From contig NZ_LT800494.1 of assembly GCF_900166665.1 (NCBI RefSeq), positions 3,740,545 through 3,804,544 on the forward strand: 64,000 nucleotides of DNA, read 5' to 3'. The translations under genes and the position numbers were made by a program. Under the pieces are notes generated by a model that saw only the letters and a list, made by a program, of their open reading frames with translations, was not told the DNA's origin and ran no database searches. Positions 38,665-47,980 of this stretch are shown one piece after another (the first letter of the stretch is position 1; each line of letters starts with the position of its first letter). This stretch comes from Cytobacillus gottheilii. Lineage in GTDB: Bacteria > Bacillota > Bacilli > Bacillales > Cytobacillaceae.

Positions 38665-39114
38665 TTACTCTATAAATGCAACTAGTTTTAGATCCACCTC
38701 ATCTATGCACTTAATTTTCTGCTGACCGTCCCATAGTGTAATTGCATCTGTCTCTACATTTTCTCGAAATGGCTGAAGATTTTCTAGTACAGTAAAATAG
38801 ACAGGATTATATTTGATTTCATTACTTGTATTGTTCTTTACTTTTAACAAACCTCTAAATTCTAAATCGTCCACTATCTGGCCAGTTTCTTCATATAGTT
38901 CACGTATTGCACACTCTTTTGGTGTTTCACCATTTTCCCGCTTTCCTGCTGGGAATTCCCATTGTTTTCTGAAAGTGTTATAACATAGCAAATACTTATT
39001 GTTGCTTTTGACAACAGCATAGGACCCAGCCAATCGAGGGTATTCCGAAACTTCTGCTTCATTTATATCTAGGAATTCAAGAAATTCAAATCCATTATTT
39101 TTGGTGTAACTCAT
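38665..39114 (-). CDS. NUDIX hydrolase
   Basis: The 149-residue NUDIX protein has the box GKRENGETPKECAIRELYEETGQI (the REx2Ex3 core RELYEETG is intact). It hydrolyses a nucleoside diphosphate linked to another group, but the substrate is not predictable. The ATG at 39114 is chosen because GGTGGTGAG is just upstream; the ATG nine codons earlier is not supported. Confidence 0.85.
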   Translation of the reverse strand: MSYTKNNGFEFLEFLDINEAEVSEYPRLAGSYAVVKSNNKYLLCYNTFRKQWEFPAGKRENGETPKECAIRELYEETGQIVDDLEFRGLLKVKNNTSNEIKYNPVYFTVLENLQPFRENVETDAITLWDGQQKIKCIDEVDLKLVAFIE

Positions 39115-39168
39115 TTGCTCACCACCAATACCTAATTTCAAAGTGAAAGAAATACAATAGTCATCTTA

Positions 39169-39347
39169 TCAACATTTATATTCTATTTCTATAAACTTAA
39201 AAACACTTCCATTCGTTTTCTGCATAAATGTCTTATTTCCCTCCAGATCTTCTTTATCAGCTTCCAAATCATAAAATGAATATAAACTATCATAACGCTA
39301 AGTCAATGTAATATCTTCAGCTTGTTCTTGTGTAAATACAATAATTT
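39169..39347 (-). pseudogene. Possible gene remnant
   Basis: On the minus strand a frame reads VFTQEQAEDITLT, then a stop (39298-39300), then RYDSLYSFYDLEADKEDLEG... to a stop at 39169. The composition looks protein-like, with many charged residues and few rare codons, but there is no ribosome site or recognised family. It may be a decayed gene. Confidence 0.25.
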
Positions 39348-39452
39348 TTTAATCTATATTCCCACACCACCATACTGAGATAGTTCTATATATTGCTTTA
39401 TATTCCTGCACCGCTTTTTTGTTTTAGTTTTGTTTTACAAGAAATTAGATCA

Positions 39453-39480
39453 AATCAAAAAGGCAGCCTATCCAGCTGCC
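39453..39480 (-). terminator. Terminator downstream of hemY
   Basis: GGCAGC (39462-39467) pairs with GCTGCC (39475-39480); on the minus strand TTTTTGATTT follows. Confidence 0.7.
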
Positions 39481-39489
39481 TCCCTCGCT

Positions 39490-40878
39490 TCACGCCAACT
39501 CTGTTATAACCTTCTTCGCAGTCTTCTCCCCATTTTCAATACAATCCGGCAAGCTTACCCCATAATAGGAGCAGCCGGCAAGTTCGATGCCTGGATAGAT
39601 GTCGGCAAGTTTTTGTTCTAGGCTGGTTACTGTTTCTTTATGGTCAATTAAATAATTTGGCATGCTGTTCTCCCAGCGGGTAATTTCGCTGATGGCTGGT
39701 GCAGCATCAATTCCTAATGCTTTTTCCACATCGGTTAAAGCTGTTTGCAGCAGCTCTTCTTCTGTCATCTTTTCAATAGAAGCATAATTGGTCAAGCTGC
39801 TTTTATAAAAAAGGCGCAGTAAAAGGTTTCCGCTCTTAGACGTATGAGACCATTTTCGACTGGACCATGTGCATGCATTGCATGTTAATTCGTCTGGATC
39901 TGCTGATATGAAGCCCGTTCCATCAGCAGGCAAGACGCTGTCACGCACTTCAAAGCCAAGGTAGACACTTATTAAAGAGCTGGACTTTAATTGCTGAAAG
40001 CTATCCTGCAGCTCCTGGTCAGCAAGCATGTTTTCAGCAGCTTTGTGTGGAATGCTTAAAATGATATGATCCGCAATAATCTCTTCTCCATTTGTAAAGG
40101 TAACCTTGTACTGGCCATCCTGCTTTTCGATTCGCTCTGCCTTGCTATTCATAAGGAGCTGTACATCCTCCATACGGTCTGTATAGGCAACGATAAGTGT
40201 ATCCAGTCCATTTTTAAATGATAAGAAACGTTTTTGTCCGCTGCTTTGATACATTTCAAGATTTGCTTCAAAGCCTTTAATAATACTGCCAAATTCATTT
40301 TTATATTTGAGCACACTCGGCAAGGTAGCTGAAATCGTCAATTGATTCAGATCACCAGAATACACACCAGATAGTACCGGAGCAATTTGCTTTTCCACAA
40401 GCTCTTTTCCGAAAAAGTGCTCTAGAAATTCTCCAATTGAATCTTCTTCTGTAAAGTGTTCATTTTTTGTATAAAAATCCTTTAAAGCGGCAATCTTTCC
40501 CTCCGCTGAAACAAGTGTGCTCTCAGCCAATGCCTCAATCGTTCCAGGAATTCCAAAGACCGAGTTGGAAGGGATTGGATGAAGCTGGCCATCTGAGTAA
40601 ATATAAGACTTGCCTGATGCGTTGTATACTACTTCTTCTTCAAGCTCCAAGTCTTTCATAAAAGACATGGAATGAGTTTTACGTGTAACGATTGAATCTG
40701 CACCAGACTCCATAAGAAATCCATCTTGTTTAACAGAACGGATTTTCCCGCCCAGGTGATCTGCTCCTTCTGCAAGGATTAGTTTCACATTTGATTTATT
40801 TTCTTTTTTCCACTTTTGCAGTTCATACATGGCAGCCATTCCCGTAATGCCGCCGCCGATGACTAATACTGTTTTCAC
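39490..40878 (-). CDS. hemY: Coproporphyrinogen III oxidase (HemY-type, FAD)
   Basis: This 462-residue flavoprotein of the protoporphyrinogen oxidase family uses oxygen to make coproporphyrin III in the Gram-positive heme route. The FAD-binding VIGGGITGMAA is at the N-terminus, GGKIRSV follows near 45, and the C-terminus has ELAGCSYYGVSLPDCI. The start is GTG at 40878 with GAGGTG eight bases upstream; a GTG three codons earlier overlaps that site. It stands alone here, away from other heme genes. Confidence 0.9.
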   Translation of the reverse strand: MKTVLVIGGGITGMAAMYELQKWKKENKSNVKLILAEGADHLGGKIRSVKQDGFLMESGADSIVTRKTHSMSFMKDLELEEEVVYNASGKSYIYSDGQLHPIPSNSVFGIPGTIEALAESTLVSAEGKIAALKDFYTKNEHFTEEDSIGEFLEHFFGKELVEKQIAPVLSGVYSGDLNQLTISATLPSVLKYKNEFGSIIKGFEANLEMYQSSGQKRFLSFKNGLDTLIVAYTDRMEDVQLLMNSKAERIEKQDGQYKVTFTNGEEIIADHIILSIPHKAAENMLADQELQDSFQQLKSSSLISVYLGFEVRDSVLPADGTGFISADPDELTCNACTWSSRKWSHTSKSGNLLLRLFYKSSLTNYASIEKMTEEELLQTALTDVEKALGIDAAPAISEITRWENSMPNYLIDHKETVTSLEQKLADIYPGIELAGCSYYGVSLPDCIENGEKTAKKVITELA

Positions 40879-41120
40879 AATGTACACCTCAGTTATCTAT
40901 CATTTAGATCTATATAGAGTGTAACATATATTGATTAGATCTCTTTTATGCATGATTGCGAAAGTTTGAGGATTATGTGACAGATTATGTTTCAAAAGAG
41001 ACTTTTTGCAGGTGATTTTATGTGGGAATAGTTAAGAAAAAACTCTCAATTGCTTTTCCCTATAAAACACCTTAAAATTAGATCGTACACGATTTAATTT
41101 TACGTTAGGGAGGAAATAAA

Positions 41121-41597
41121 ATGAGCACCATACATGATTTTCAAGTAAAAATGACAAATGGCAATGAAAAATCATTAGATGAGTATAAAGGTAAGGTTCT
41201 GCTGATCGTGAATACAGCAAGCAAATGCGGGCTAACTCCTCAATTCGAAGGTCTGCAAGGTTTGTATGATAAATACAAGGATCAAGGCTTAGAAATATTA
41301 GGCTTTCCTTGTGATCAGTTCAATAATCAGGAGTTTGATAATATTGAAGAAACGACACAATTTTGCCAGCTCAATTATGGTGTGACCTTCCCGATGTTTG
41401 GAAAAATTGACGTGAATGGAGCAAATGCAGATCCGTTATTTTCCTACTTAAAAGAACAGAAAAAAGGCGTTTTATCGAAAAATATTAAATGGAACTTTAC
41501 GAAATTCCTTGTAGATCGCAATGGCCAGGTCATTGAACGGTATGCACCTACTACGGAGCCGGGTAAAATTGAAGATGATATAACCAAACTATTATAA
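41121..41597 (+). CDS. bsaA: Glutathione peroxidase-family thiol peroxidase
   Basis: This 158-residue thioredoxin-fold peroxidase has the Cys form of the active site ([12 protein letters not shown], peroxidatic Cys about 36), with Gln in [11 protein letters not shown] and Trp in KWNFTKFLV completing the catalytic set. The second Cys in FPCDQF is the usual resolving Cys of thioredoxin-dependent members. It reduces hydroperoxides. GGAGG precedes the ATG. Confidence 0.92.
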   Translation: MSTIHDFQVKMTNGNEKSLDEYKGKVLLIVNTASKCGLTPQFEGLQGLYDKYKDQGLEILGFPCDQFNNQEFDNIEETTQFCQLNYGVTFPMFGKIDVNGANADPLFSYLKEQKKGVLSKNIKWNFTKFLVDRNGQVIERYAPTTEPGKIEDDITKLL

Positions 41598-41608
41598 TTA
41601 ATATTCAT

Positions 41609-41647
41609 AGACCTTCATATGAGCGATCGATATGAAAGGTCTTTTTT
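41609..41647 (+). terminator. Terminator after the peroxidase gene
   Basis: AGACCTTCATAT pairs with ATATGAAAGGTCT around GAGCGATCG, followed by TTTTT. Confidence 0.85.
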
Positions 41648-41655
41648 ATCGGCTG

Positions 41656-41770
41656 ATTTCGCAAATATTGTTGCTTTTACATTAATGTACAAAGATTTCC
41701 ACTTCAGAATACTCGCTTCAGGCGGGGCGGGAGCTGAGCCTCGCACTCTTACGTTTCAATCAAACAGACA
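41656..41770. repeat. Degenerate relic related to Bacillaceae G+C-rich intergenic repeats
   Basis: The part CGCTTCAGGCGGGGCGGGAG followed by CTGAGCCTCGCAC matches the style of the core of the dispersed repeats (GAGGCTCAGCTTCCTCCCC reversed), but the termini and hairpin are missing. It looks like a truncated, decayed copy of a related family. Confidence 0.35.
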
Positions 41771-41833
41771 TATAACTAAATGCCCCTTTGAAAAGTGATT
41801 ATTAAAACAACAACCGCTAAGAAAAGAACCTTA

Positions 41834-41872
41834 TAAAAAAGAAGTACCGCTTTTATCAAGCAGCACTTCTTC
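41834..41872 (-). terminator. Terminator downstream of the BASS transporter
   Basis: AAGAAGT pairs with ACTTCTT with partial pairing inside; on the minus strand TTTTTTAT follows. Confidence 0.7.
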
Positions 41873-41876
41873 CACT

Positions 41877-42869
41877 CTATCCTATTGGCGTATGTTTCAC
41901 AGCCTGTTCTGTGTGATCAACTCCAGCCTTTTCCTTCTGTTCCACAACCGGTTTTTTCGCCCAGTATGTAGCCAAAATTGGACCTGAAATATTATGCCAA
42001 ACCGCTCCTAAAGCACTCGGAATAGCAGCGACCGGACCAAAATGTGCAGTAGCAAGTGTAACCCCAAGCCCTGAGTTTTGCATACCTACTTCAAGTGCAA
42101 TGGCCCGGCGTTTGCTTTCATCAAGACCGCACAATCGAGCTGCAAAGTATCCCAGCAGTAAACCTGCACCGTTGTGAAGCATAACTGCGACAAAAACAAG
42201 CACTCCTGTTTGTGCAAGTCTTTCAGCATTACCTGATACAACGGCTGAAACGATAATCATAATAGCAGCAACAGAAATCAATGGCAGGACACCGATACTC
42301 TTCTCTACTGTTTTTGGGAAAAGTTTTCGAATCAATAATCCTAACGCTATCGGTACAATAATAACTTGAACAATCGATAAAAACATAGCAGCTGCGTCAA
42401 CCGGCATCCATTGACCAGCCAATAATAATAAAATAATCGGCGTAACCAAAGGTGCGAGCAATGTTGACAATGACGTCATTGCAATTGATAATGGCACATT
42501 ACCTTTTGCTAAAAAGACCATTACGTTTGAAGCCGTTCCTCCTGGTACAGAGCCAAGAAGTACAAGTCCTGCCGCAAGTTCAGCTGGTAAGTTCAATGCT
42601 GTTGCGATTAGAAAAGCAATAAGCGGCATGATGGTAAATTGTCCAATAAACCCAATTAAAACGGGAAAAGGATTGGTAGCAATCATTTTAAAGTCTACAG
42701 GCTTTAACGTTAAGCCCATTCCAAACATTACTACACCTAGAAGAATTGTCACATAGCCTCCCAGCTGCTGGAATGGTTCTGGCACTAGAAAAGCAATAAC
42801 CGCAATAACTATCACCCATACGGCAAAAAATTTACCTGCGATTGAGCTGATGGTTTCTAATAGTTTCAT
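41877..42869 (-). CDS. Bile acid:sodium symporter (BASS) family transporter
   Basis: The 330-residue membrane protein has about nine or ten helices. Characteristic segments are GVVMFGMGLTLKPVDF near 50, LLGSVPGGTASNVMVFLAKGN near 105-125 and ALEVGMQNSGLGVTLA near 260, the two crossing helices that bind sodium in ASBT homologues. It should import an organic anion with sodium. Bacterial members carry pantoate, keto acids or similar; the substrate here is unknown. B. subtilis YocS is the nearest named relative. Confidence 0.85.
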   Translation of the reverse strand: MKLLETISSIAGKFFAVWVIVIAVIAFLVPEPFQQLGGYVTILLGVVMFGMGLTLKPVDFKMIATNPFPVLIGFIGQFTIMPLIAFLIATALNLPAELAAGLVLLGSVPGGTASNVMVFLAKGNVPLSIAMTSLSTLLAPLVTPIILLLLAGQWMPVDAAAMFLSIVQVIIVPIALGLLIRKLFPKTVEKSIGVLPLISVAAIMIIVSAVVSGNAERLAQTGVLVFVAVMLHNGAGLLLGYFAARLCGLDESKRRAIALEVGMQNSGLGVTLATAHFGPVAAIPSALGAVWHNISGPILATYWAKKPVVEQKEKAGVDHTEQAVKHTPIG

Positions 42870-43124
42870 TATAATAACCCCTGTTCTTTTACTTTTAGTA
42901 TTTTCTTAATTAAATACAGTAATCTCCTCACCCATTAAATAGGGTTCTTACTTCTGAATAATCTCATCACATTTAAAAATATCACTCATATGGATACCGC
43001 CCCTTAAATATTTTAATATTCATTCTACTAAAGAATCTGAATAATTAAAACAATAAATTTTATTTTTTGTCAGAAAATCTTCCACTTTGCTTGCAATCTA
43101 TTCCTTATATCCTTTGAGAAGATA

Positions 43125-43156
43125 TAAAAAAGCCTGCTCGTTTTCAACGAACAGGC
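43125..43156 (-). terminator. Terminator downstream of proline dehydrogenase
   Basis: GCCTGCTCGTT pairs with AACGAACAGGC around TTC; on the minus strand TTTTTTATATC follows. Confidence 0.85.
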
Positions 43157-43163
43157 GATCGAT

Positions 43164-44141
43164 TTATTTATTTCTTCTCTTCGTAAGTCTGCCAAGCAAA
43201 AAGGCTCCTGCAGCCACACCAATAAATGTATTCGTTTTCTTTGTAAATACTTGTTTAGCCACAAGATTTAAGTTTTGCGGTCGTTCAGCTAATCTACGCA
43301 TAAAATATCCATACCAGTCATGGCCGAAAGGAACATATGTGCAGAAGTTATAACCCTCGCTGGCAAGCTCCAGCTGCATATCTTTTCTAAAGCCATACAG
43401 CATCTGGAATTCGAATTTATCATTCGGAATCTGATGCTCTTTAACAAACTGCTTCACATGATTAATCACCCGATGGTCATGTGTTGCGATGGAAGTGAAT
43501 TTGCCATTTAGCAGATGCCACTCAATCAGCTGAATATAATGTTTATCTATTTCTTCCTTTGTTTGGTATGCAACATCTGCGGGCTCTTTATACGCTCCCT
43601 TTACAATGCGCAAACGGTAATTTTTATATTTTTCAATATCATCATCAGCTCTAAAGAAATACGCTTGAATCACTGTTCCAAGATTGTCGTATTCTTTTGA
43701 AAGCTCATCGAGCATATCGAATGAAGGCTGCAATCTTTTGTAGTCTTCCATATCGATATTGATGAAGATGCCATATTGATAAGCCCGAGCTGCAATTTCT
43801 CTCAGGTTCTCTAAGCAAAAAGAGTAATCAATATCAAGGCCCAGCTGGGACGGCTTTAAAGAGATATGCGCATCTGCTTGATGTTCATGAATGGCTTCAA
43901 TCACTTCAAGAATTTGATTTTTTGCTTCTGCAGCTTCACTTTTTTCAAATACAAATTCGCCAAGATTATCTACAGTACAAGAAATCCCCTTCGCATTAAG
44001 CTCTTTAATACTCTTAATCGCTTCGGTTAAGTTAGTGCCTGCAACAACACTTTGAGCACCCAATTTTAACCCATATTTTTTCGCCGTATTATTTAAGAAT
44101 TGATTTTGGGAAAGGCCAATAAACACATCTTTTAACACCAT
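43164..44141 (-). CDS. Proline dehydrogenase
   Basis: The 325-residue FAD enzyme (monofunctional PRODH, TIM-barrel type) oxidises proline to pyrroline-5-carboxylate. Diagnostic features are the INIDMEDYKR segment, RLRIVKGAYKEP with the conserved Lys, THDHRVINHV and the C-terminal YGFRKDMQ...YVPFGHDWYGYFMRRLAERPQN, whose Arg-Arg pair binds the proline carboxylate. The P5C dehydrogenase partner is not in the window. About 25 C-terminal residues are basic and hydrophobic. Faces the riboswitch divergently. Confidence 0.92.
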   Translation of the reverse strand: MVLKDVFIGLSQNQFLNNTAKKYGLKLGAQSVVAGTNLTEAIKSIKELNAKGISCTVDNLGEFVFEKSEAAEAKNQILEVIEAIHEHQADAHISLKPSQLGLDIDYSFCLENLREIAARAYQYGIFINIDMEDYKRLQPSFDMLDELSKEYDNLGTVIQAYFFRADDDIEKYKNYRLRIVKGAYKEPADVAYQTKEEIDKHYIQLIEWHLLNGKFTSIATHDHRVINHVKQFVKEHQIPNDKFEFQMLYGFRKDMQLELASEGYNFCTYVPFGHDWYGYFMRRLAERPQNLNLVAKQVFTKKTNTFIGVAAGAFLLGRLTKRRNK

Positions 44142-44327
44142 AGCGATTACTCCTATTCATATAAAATTTACAAAATAAATTATAGCATATTTTTTTAATT
44201 TAGCCTGTTTTTCGAATATTTCAACCATCAAATTTATACAAAAGGTGACAAAAACCAACAAAGTATAAGAATCTTATTTATGTATACCCTCCCTTTTGCT
44301 TCGTAACAACATCCTTACACATTCATA

Positions 44328-44356
44328 TTCACTTTTTCAGCGTTCAAAGCTATAAT
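44328..44356 (+). promoter_or_regulatory. Predicted promoter of the riboswitch transcript
   Basis: TTCACT (44328-44333) and TATAAT (44351-44356) are 17 bases apart. Transcription would start near 44363, just ahead of the aptamer. Confidence 0.55.
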
Positions 44357-44377
44357 TTTTCTTAAATAATTTTAACT

Positions 44378-44472
44378 CCAAAGGGGAGTAGCTAACAGTT
44401 TCGTCGTCAATACGTGATGATTTTCATCACCGGCTAAACTGGCAACAAAATGTTTTTTGCGAGACCTTTGCC
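44378..44472 (+). ncRNA. yybP-ykoY (Mn2+) riboswitch aptamer
   Basis: The consensus elements are all present in order: CAAAGGGGAGTAGC at the 5' side, GTCGTCAATACGTGATG with its hairpin (GTGATG/CATCAC), CCGGC, GGCAACA, and GCGAGACCTTTGCC at the 3' side, which closes the P1 helix. This class senses Mn2+ and usually controls manganese exporters (MntP, TerC/YkoY or P-type ATPases). None of these lies downstream here. Confidence 0.9.
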
Positions 44473-44536
44473 ATAGCTGGTAAAGGATAACTTATAACAA
44501 TAAAACCTTTACCAGTCTTGGTAAAGGTTTTTTTTA
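44473..44536 (+). terminator. Riboswitch expression platform with Rho-independent terminator
   Basis: CCTTTACCAG (44506-44515) pairs with TTGGTAAAGG (44518-44527), followed by eight Ts. The segment TGGTAAAGG (44478-44486) can pair either back with CCTTTGCCA of P1 or forward with CCTTTACCA of the terminator. When Mn2+ holds P1 together, the second choice would block the terminator, giving an ON switch. This is read from pairing only. Confidence 0.85.
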
Positions 44537-44890
44537 TTAGCATTCTACTATATTTTCGGCTTTAACTATTTAAGAGGGGAACTGCGATCTAACATATATG
44601 TCTGCCTCATTCATGATTAAAAAATATGGAGCAGCAGGTATTCGTTAAACATAACACGTATTCAGCTTTTCATCTTGTCACTTTCATTGTGACCGTTAAA
44701 CTTTACACGATTTCATCTCTTACATTGGAAAAACATAACCCTCCAAGAACGTTAACCTTTTATAATGCCGCTTTTGAAGATAAAACGGAAATTAAGGATG
44801 CTTCATTAACAACAAGCATGATAGATAAGAACAAATATAAAGCAAGGACAGAGTTGACACACTTTAGATCTTCGACTTTTTTAAACCACA
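44537..44890. other. Region downstream of the riboswitch with no recognisable gene
   Basis: A frame of 103 codons (44626-44937) has no ribosome site and no recognised family. A 16-codon frame (44598-44648) begins 17 bases after AGAGGGGA. Nothing resembles TerC, MntP or a P-type ATPase in any frame. Confidence 0.6.
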
Positions 44891-44929
44891 GAAAAGGGTC
44901 CAAGGCATTTGCCTCAGACCCTTTTCTTT
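44891..44929. terminator. Bidirectional terminator
   Basis: GAAAAGGGTC pairs with GACCCTTTTC, with AGGCA/TGCCT pairing inside. It ends the BCCT transporter gene (-) and would also stop riboswitch transcripts (+). Confidence 0.85.
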
Positions 44930-44931
44930 CT

Positions 44932-46554
44932 TTATGACACGGTAGCACTATCTTCACTCAATTTATTTGATTTCTGCTTTTTCTCTTTTACACCCTTGGC
45001 CTCTTTTGCTTCTTTAGCCTCTTTTTTGGCTGTGCTTGCATTTTTCACTACTGCTTCTTGTTTATAATCAGCTCTCATTACTTTGAATATTGAGAAATTC
45101 ATCAGCAAGAGTATGATAACAAATGGCAATGCAGCAATGATGGAAGCTGTCTGCAATCCAGACAGTCCGCTTGCAAGAAGCAAAATTAATGAAATTCCAC
45201 TCATAAGAACACCCCAAACAATTCTGATGCGAAGTGGAGGATTGAGTGAGCCCCCAGTCGACATACTGCTCAAAATAAAGACGGCTGAATCAGCAGATGT
45301 GATCAAGAATGTAAAGATTAATAGAAGCACCAATACGGAAACAATTTCTGTAAATGGCAAGCCTGCTAATGTGGCGAACAAGGCACTAGTAATGTCATTG
45401 TTCACGGCAGCTGCGATTGTACCGCCTTCAAATAAATCCATATGAAGAGCCGTTCCGCCGAACACAGCGATCCACAGTAAAGCAATGGCTGGCGGTGCGA
45501 CCATTACACCTAGAATAAATTCGCGAATGGTACGGCCTCTTGAAACCCTAGCTACAAAGGCTCCAACAAATGGTGCCCATGCAATTGCCCATGCCCAGTA
45601 AAACACAGTCCAGTCATAAACCCAGTTTCCGCCGCTATAAGGATTTAGTCTGAGACTATAAGAAATGAAGTTAGTAATATAATCCCCAATTCCCACAACT
45701 AGAGTGTCTAAAATGAACACTGTGGGACCTGTAATAAATACAAACATCATAAACACAAGAGCTGCACCTAAGTTGAAGTTACTTAACCAGCGGATTCCTT
45801 TATCTAATCCTGTTGTAGCAGATAATAGATATAAGCCTGTTAGAATAAGCATGATGATAATCAGCGTCCATGGCGACTCTGCAAGTCCGAAAGTGGATGT
45901 AACTCCTCCATCAATTTGCATAACCCCTAAGCCGATGGAAGTTGCCACACCTAACACCGTTGCAACAATGGCAAGAATATCAACAAGTCTCTTGGTTGGC
46001 TTTTCATGTTTCCCTTTTCCAATAATAGGGGAAAGTGTTGTAGATACCATTCCGTCTTTGCCCTTTTTAAATTGGAAATACGCCATTGCAAGACCTACAA
46101 TTCCAAAGACGGTCCATTGACTAATTCCATAGTGGAAAAAAGAGTAGCCCATCGCAATTCTTCCAGCCTCAGTAGACTGCGGCTCTACATCTGCAAATGG
46201 AGGTGCGAAGAAATGCGACATAGGTTCCCCGATTCCATAGAATACGAGAGCTACACCGAAACCGGCAGAAAACAGCATACCAATCCAAGTAAACAGCGGA
46301 TATTGTGGTTTTTCATCTTTACCGCCCAGGCGAACTGATCCGTATTTACTAAATATTAAGTAAATTAAAAAGATCGCAAAAATGAAGATCGCCCCTAAAT
46401 AAAGCCAGCCAAAGTTATGCGTGGTAAATTGTAGGGCTGTGTTTGCTACATTTGCAAACGCCGTTGGCATGAACGCACCTGCCAATACTAAACTTGCTAT
46501 AATAACCGCCGATGCGTAAAAAACAATATTTAATTTTTTCTTTTGAGAATTCAT
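44932..46554 (-). CDS. BCCT-family betaine/choline/carnitine transporter (OpuD-like)
   Basis: The 540-residue transporter has 12 membrane helices. The BCCT signature is seen as DWTVFYWAWAIAWAPFVGAFVARVSRGRT near residue 320, together with the Gly-rich MQIDGGVTSTFG near 195. It imports quaternary ammonium compounds with sodium for osmoprotection. The last 45 residues are hydrophilic and Lys/Glu/Ala-rich (KEAKEAKEAKGVKEKK), the kind of tail linked to osmosensing in BetP. No other osmolyte gene is adjacent. Confidence 0.9.
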   Translation of the reverse strand: MNSQKKKLNIVFYASAVIIASLVLAGAFMPTAFANVANTALQFTTHNFGWLYLGAIFIFAIFLIYLIFSKYGSVRLGGKDEKPQYPLFTWIGMLFSAGFGVALVFYGIGEPMSHFFAPPFADVEPQSTEAGRIAMGYSFFHYGISQWTVFGIVGLAMAYFQFKKGKDGMVSTTLSPIIGKGKHEKPTKRLVDILAIVATVLGVATSIGLGVMQIDGGVTSTFGLAESPWTLIIIMLILTGLYLLSATTGLDKGIRWLSNFNLGAALVFMMFVFITGPTVFILDTLVVGIGDYITNFISYSLRLNPYSGGNWVYDWTVFYWAWAIAWAPFVGAFVARVSRGRTIREFILGVMVAPPAIALLWIAVFGGTALHMDLFEGGTIAAAVNNDITSALFATLAGLPFTEIVSVLVLLLIFTFLITSADSAVFILSSMSTGGSLNPPLRIRIVWGVLMSGISLILLLASGLSGLQTASIIAALPFVIILLLMNFSIFKVMRADYKQEAVVKNASTAKKEAKEAKEAKGVKEKKQKSNKLSEDSATVS

Positions 46555-47046
46555 TGATTCTTCCTTTCAACTCGTTTTAGTACGAAGGGAAAGAACTTTG
46601 GTAATTTTATAAAATAGAAGTAAATTGCGAAGTGAATCGAAGCGAATGAAACTAGAGTTTAGTGTAAGATAGAAATTTCGCCGTAAAGAATTAATTTTCA
46701 TATCTTCATAATCTCTTTGTGTACTGCATTCTTTATCTGCAAGAGACAGATCCCCTTCTTCAGTACACTATTACGAATATATGAAAAACAATTCCATTTC
46801 CAATTTGTTCTGCTATCCTCCTTCCTTGTATATCAACTTATCATACCTAAAAAACAATATCAACCGCTCAGGCTGCTGAAGAAAATAGACAGCCCATGGT
46901 TCCCCCTTACAACTAAAGGGATTAGCCATACCCTTCTTTTCCCTAAATAAAATAATATTAAACCTTTGTTTCTAAATTTATAAAATGATTTTTATAGTTT
47001 GCTCTTACAGATGACAAATGGCTGGCAAAAGCCAGCCACACCATGA
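46555..47046. other. Intergenic region upstream of the BCCT gene
   Basis: About 490 A+T-rich bases without a supported gene. A short GGCTGGC/GCCAGCC hairpin near 47020-47037 may end the Gly/Tyr-rich gene on the minus strand. Confidence 0.5.
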
Positions 47047-47235
47047 TCAATAATAGTAATATGGCGGATAAAAAGGTCGATAACCAGGATAACCGCCAAA
47101 ACCAGGTGTAAGAAGTGCACCTGCTGCCAGTCCTCCAACAAATCCACCTAGAAATGGCCCGCCAAAGCCATATCCGAATGGTCTTCTGCCAAATCCTCCA
47201 TATCCAAATCCATAAGGTCTTCTCATTCCATACAT
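47047..47235 (-). CDS. Gly/Tyr/Pro-rich small protein
   Basis: This 62-residue protein is built of Gly, Phe, Tyr, Arg and Pro (YGFGYGGFGRRPFGYGFGG-type stretches), with a short hydrophobic middle (GGFVGGLAAGALL) and a tail PFYPPYYYY. Such composition is common in Bacillus spore-coat or surface proteins, but no family assignment is possible. GGGGGGCC precedes the ATG. Confidence 0.6.
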   Translation of the reverse strand: MYGMRRPYGFGYGGFGRRPFGYGFGGPFLGGFVGGLAAGALLTPGFGGYPGYRPFYPPYYYY

Positions 47236-47605
47236 GTTAAAAGGCCCCCCTATAATAGTTAATTGGCTTTGCGCAATGCTAGCCCTTCTCTTTTTTTATG
47301 CACTGGACAATAATTTATAGATTTTCGCGTGTAGATGCAGAAGAGAACTGAAACAAAACTGCTTTTATGCATAGCCAATTTATAAGATAAAATATGCGGG
47401 ACATTCGTTTATGCTTAAGACAGTTGCCTATATCTGTTAAAAAAAGAAGGAAAATGCTGATCTTTGAATTAAGTTTTCCTCACCACGAAAGCTGCCAAGA
47501 ACGTTTCTTATGCGTACTGTTTGTTTCATTGGTCAGTAACTGAAGTAGGAATAACCTTATCAATCGACATTATTCCCTAGGAAATAAAGGGATTGAACAA
47601 TGTTT
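47236..47605. other. Intergenic region
   Basis: About 370 bases; I see no gene, strong repeat or clear promoter. Confidence 0.5.
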
Positions 47606-47980
47606 TCATATTTTTTTAGAATATATGACAAACGATGAAAAGACAGTACAAATCATTAATGTAGCCAAAATATGAAGCATTTGCAATGCACTAACTTCAA
47701 GCCAGCCAAGCTGTAAGCTGAACTGGAAGAGAATCAAATAGAGCATAATGGCCAAAAATGATGCAAACATTCCCTTCTGCTTAATCAGTTTTACTCTTTC
47801 ATCATTTTCTTTAAATTGCGGAAATAAGTAGCTTAAACAAAAGGACATATAAGCCATGGCAAGAAGGATATAGGTTATGGATATGGGTGCAGAGTCAGCC
47901 ATAATTCCGGCAAATCCTACAAATCCCCCTATAATTGTGAAGAATATTCCCATGACAAAGTAAGTTTTCCGTGATTCCAT
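47606..47980 (-). CDS. Membrane protein partnered with an XRE regulator
   Basis: The 124-residue protein has four membrane segments (about 9-27, 32-50, 69-87 and 97-118). Its ATG overlaps the TAA of the upstream regulator gene by one base, so they are co-translated. Pairs of a short XRE regulator and a small membrane protein are common in Firmicutes; function unknown. Confidence 0.7.
   Translation of the reverse strand: MESRKTYFVMGIFFTIIGGFVGFAGIMADSAPISITYILLAMAYMSFCLSYLFPQFKENDERVKLIKQKGMFASFLAIMLYLILFQFSLQLGWLEVSALQMLHILATLMICTVFSSFVIYSKKI

Noticed and set aside
44626-44937. 103-codon frame as the gene controlled by the riboswitch
   Set aside because: No ribosome binding site, no recognised family, and its end runs into the bidirectional terminator. 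Left as unresolved rather than called a gene.
46717-46950. 77-codon frame upstream of the BCCT transporter
   Set aside because: No ribosome site, low-complexity composition and no family; probably chance in A+T-rich DNA.
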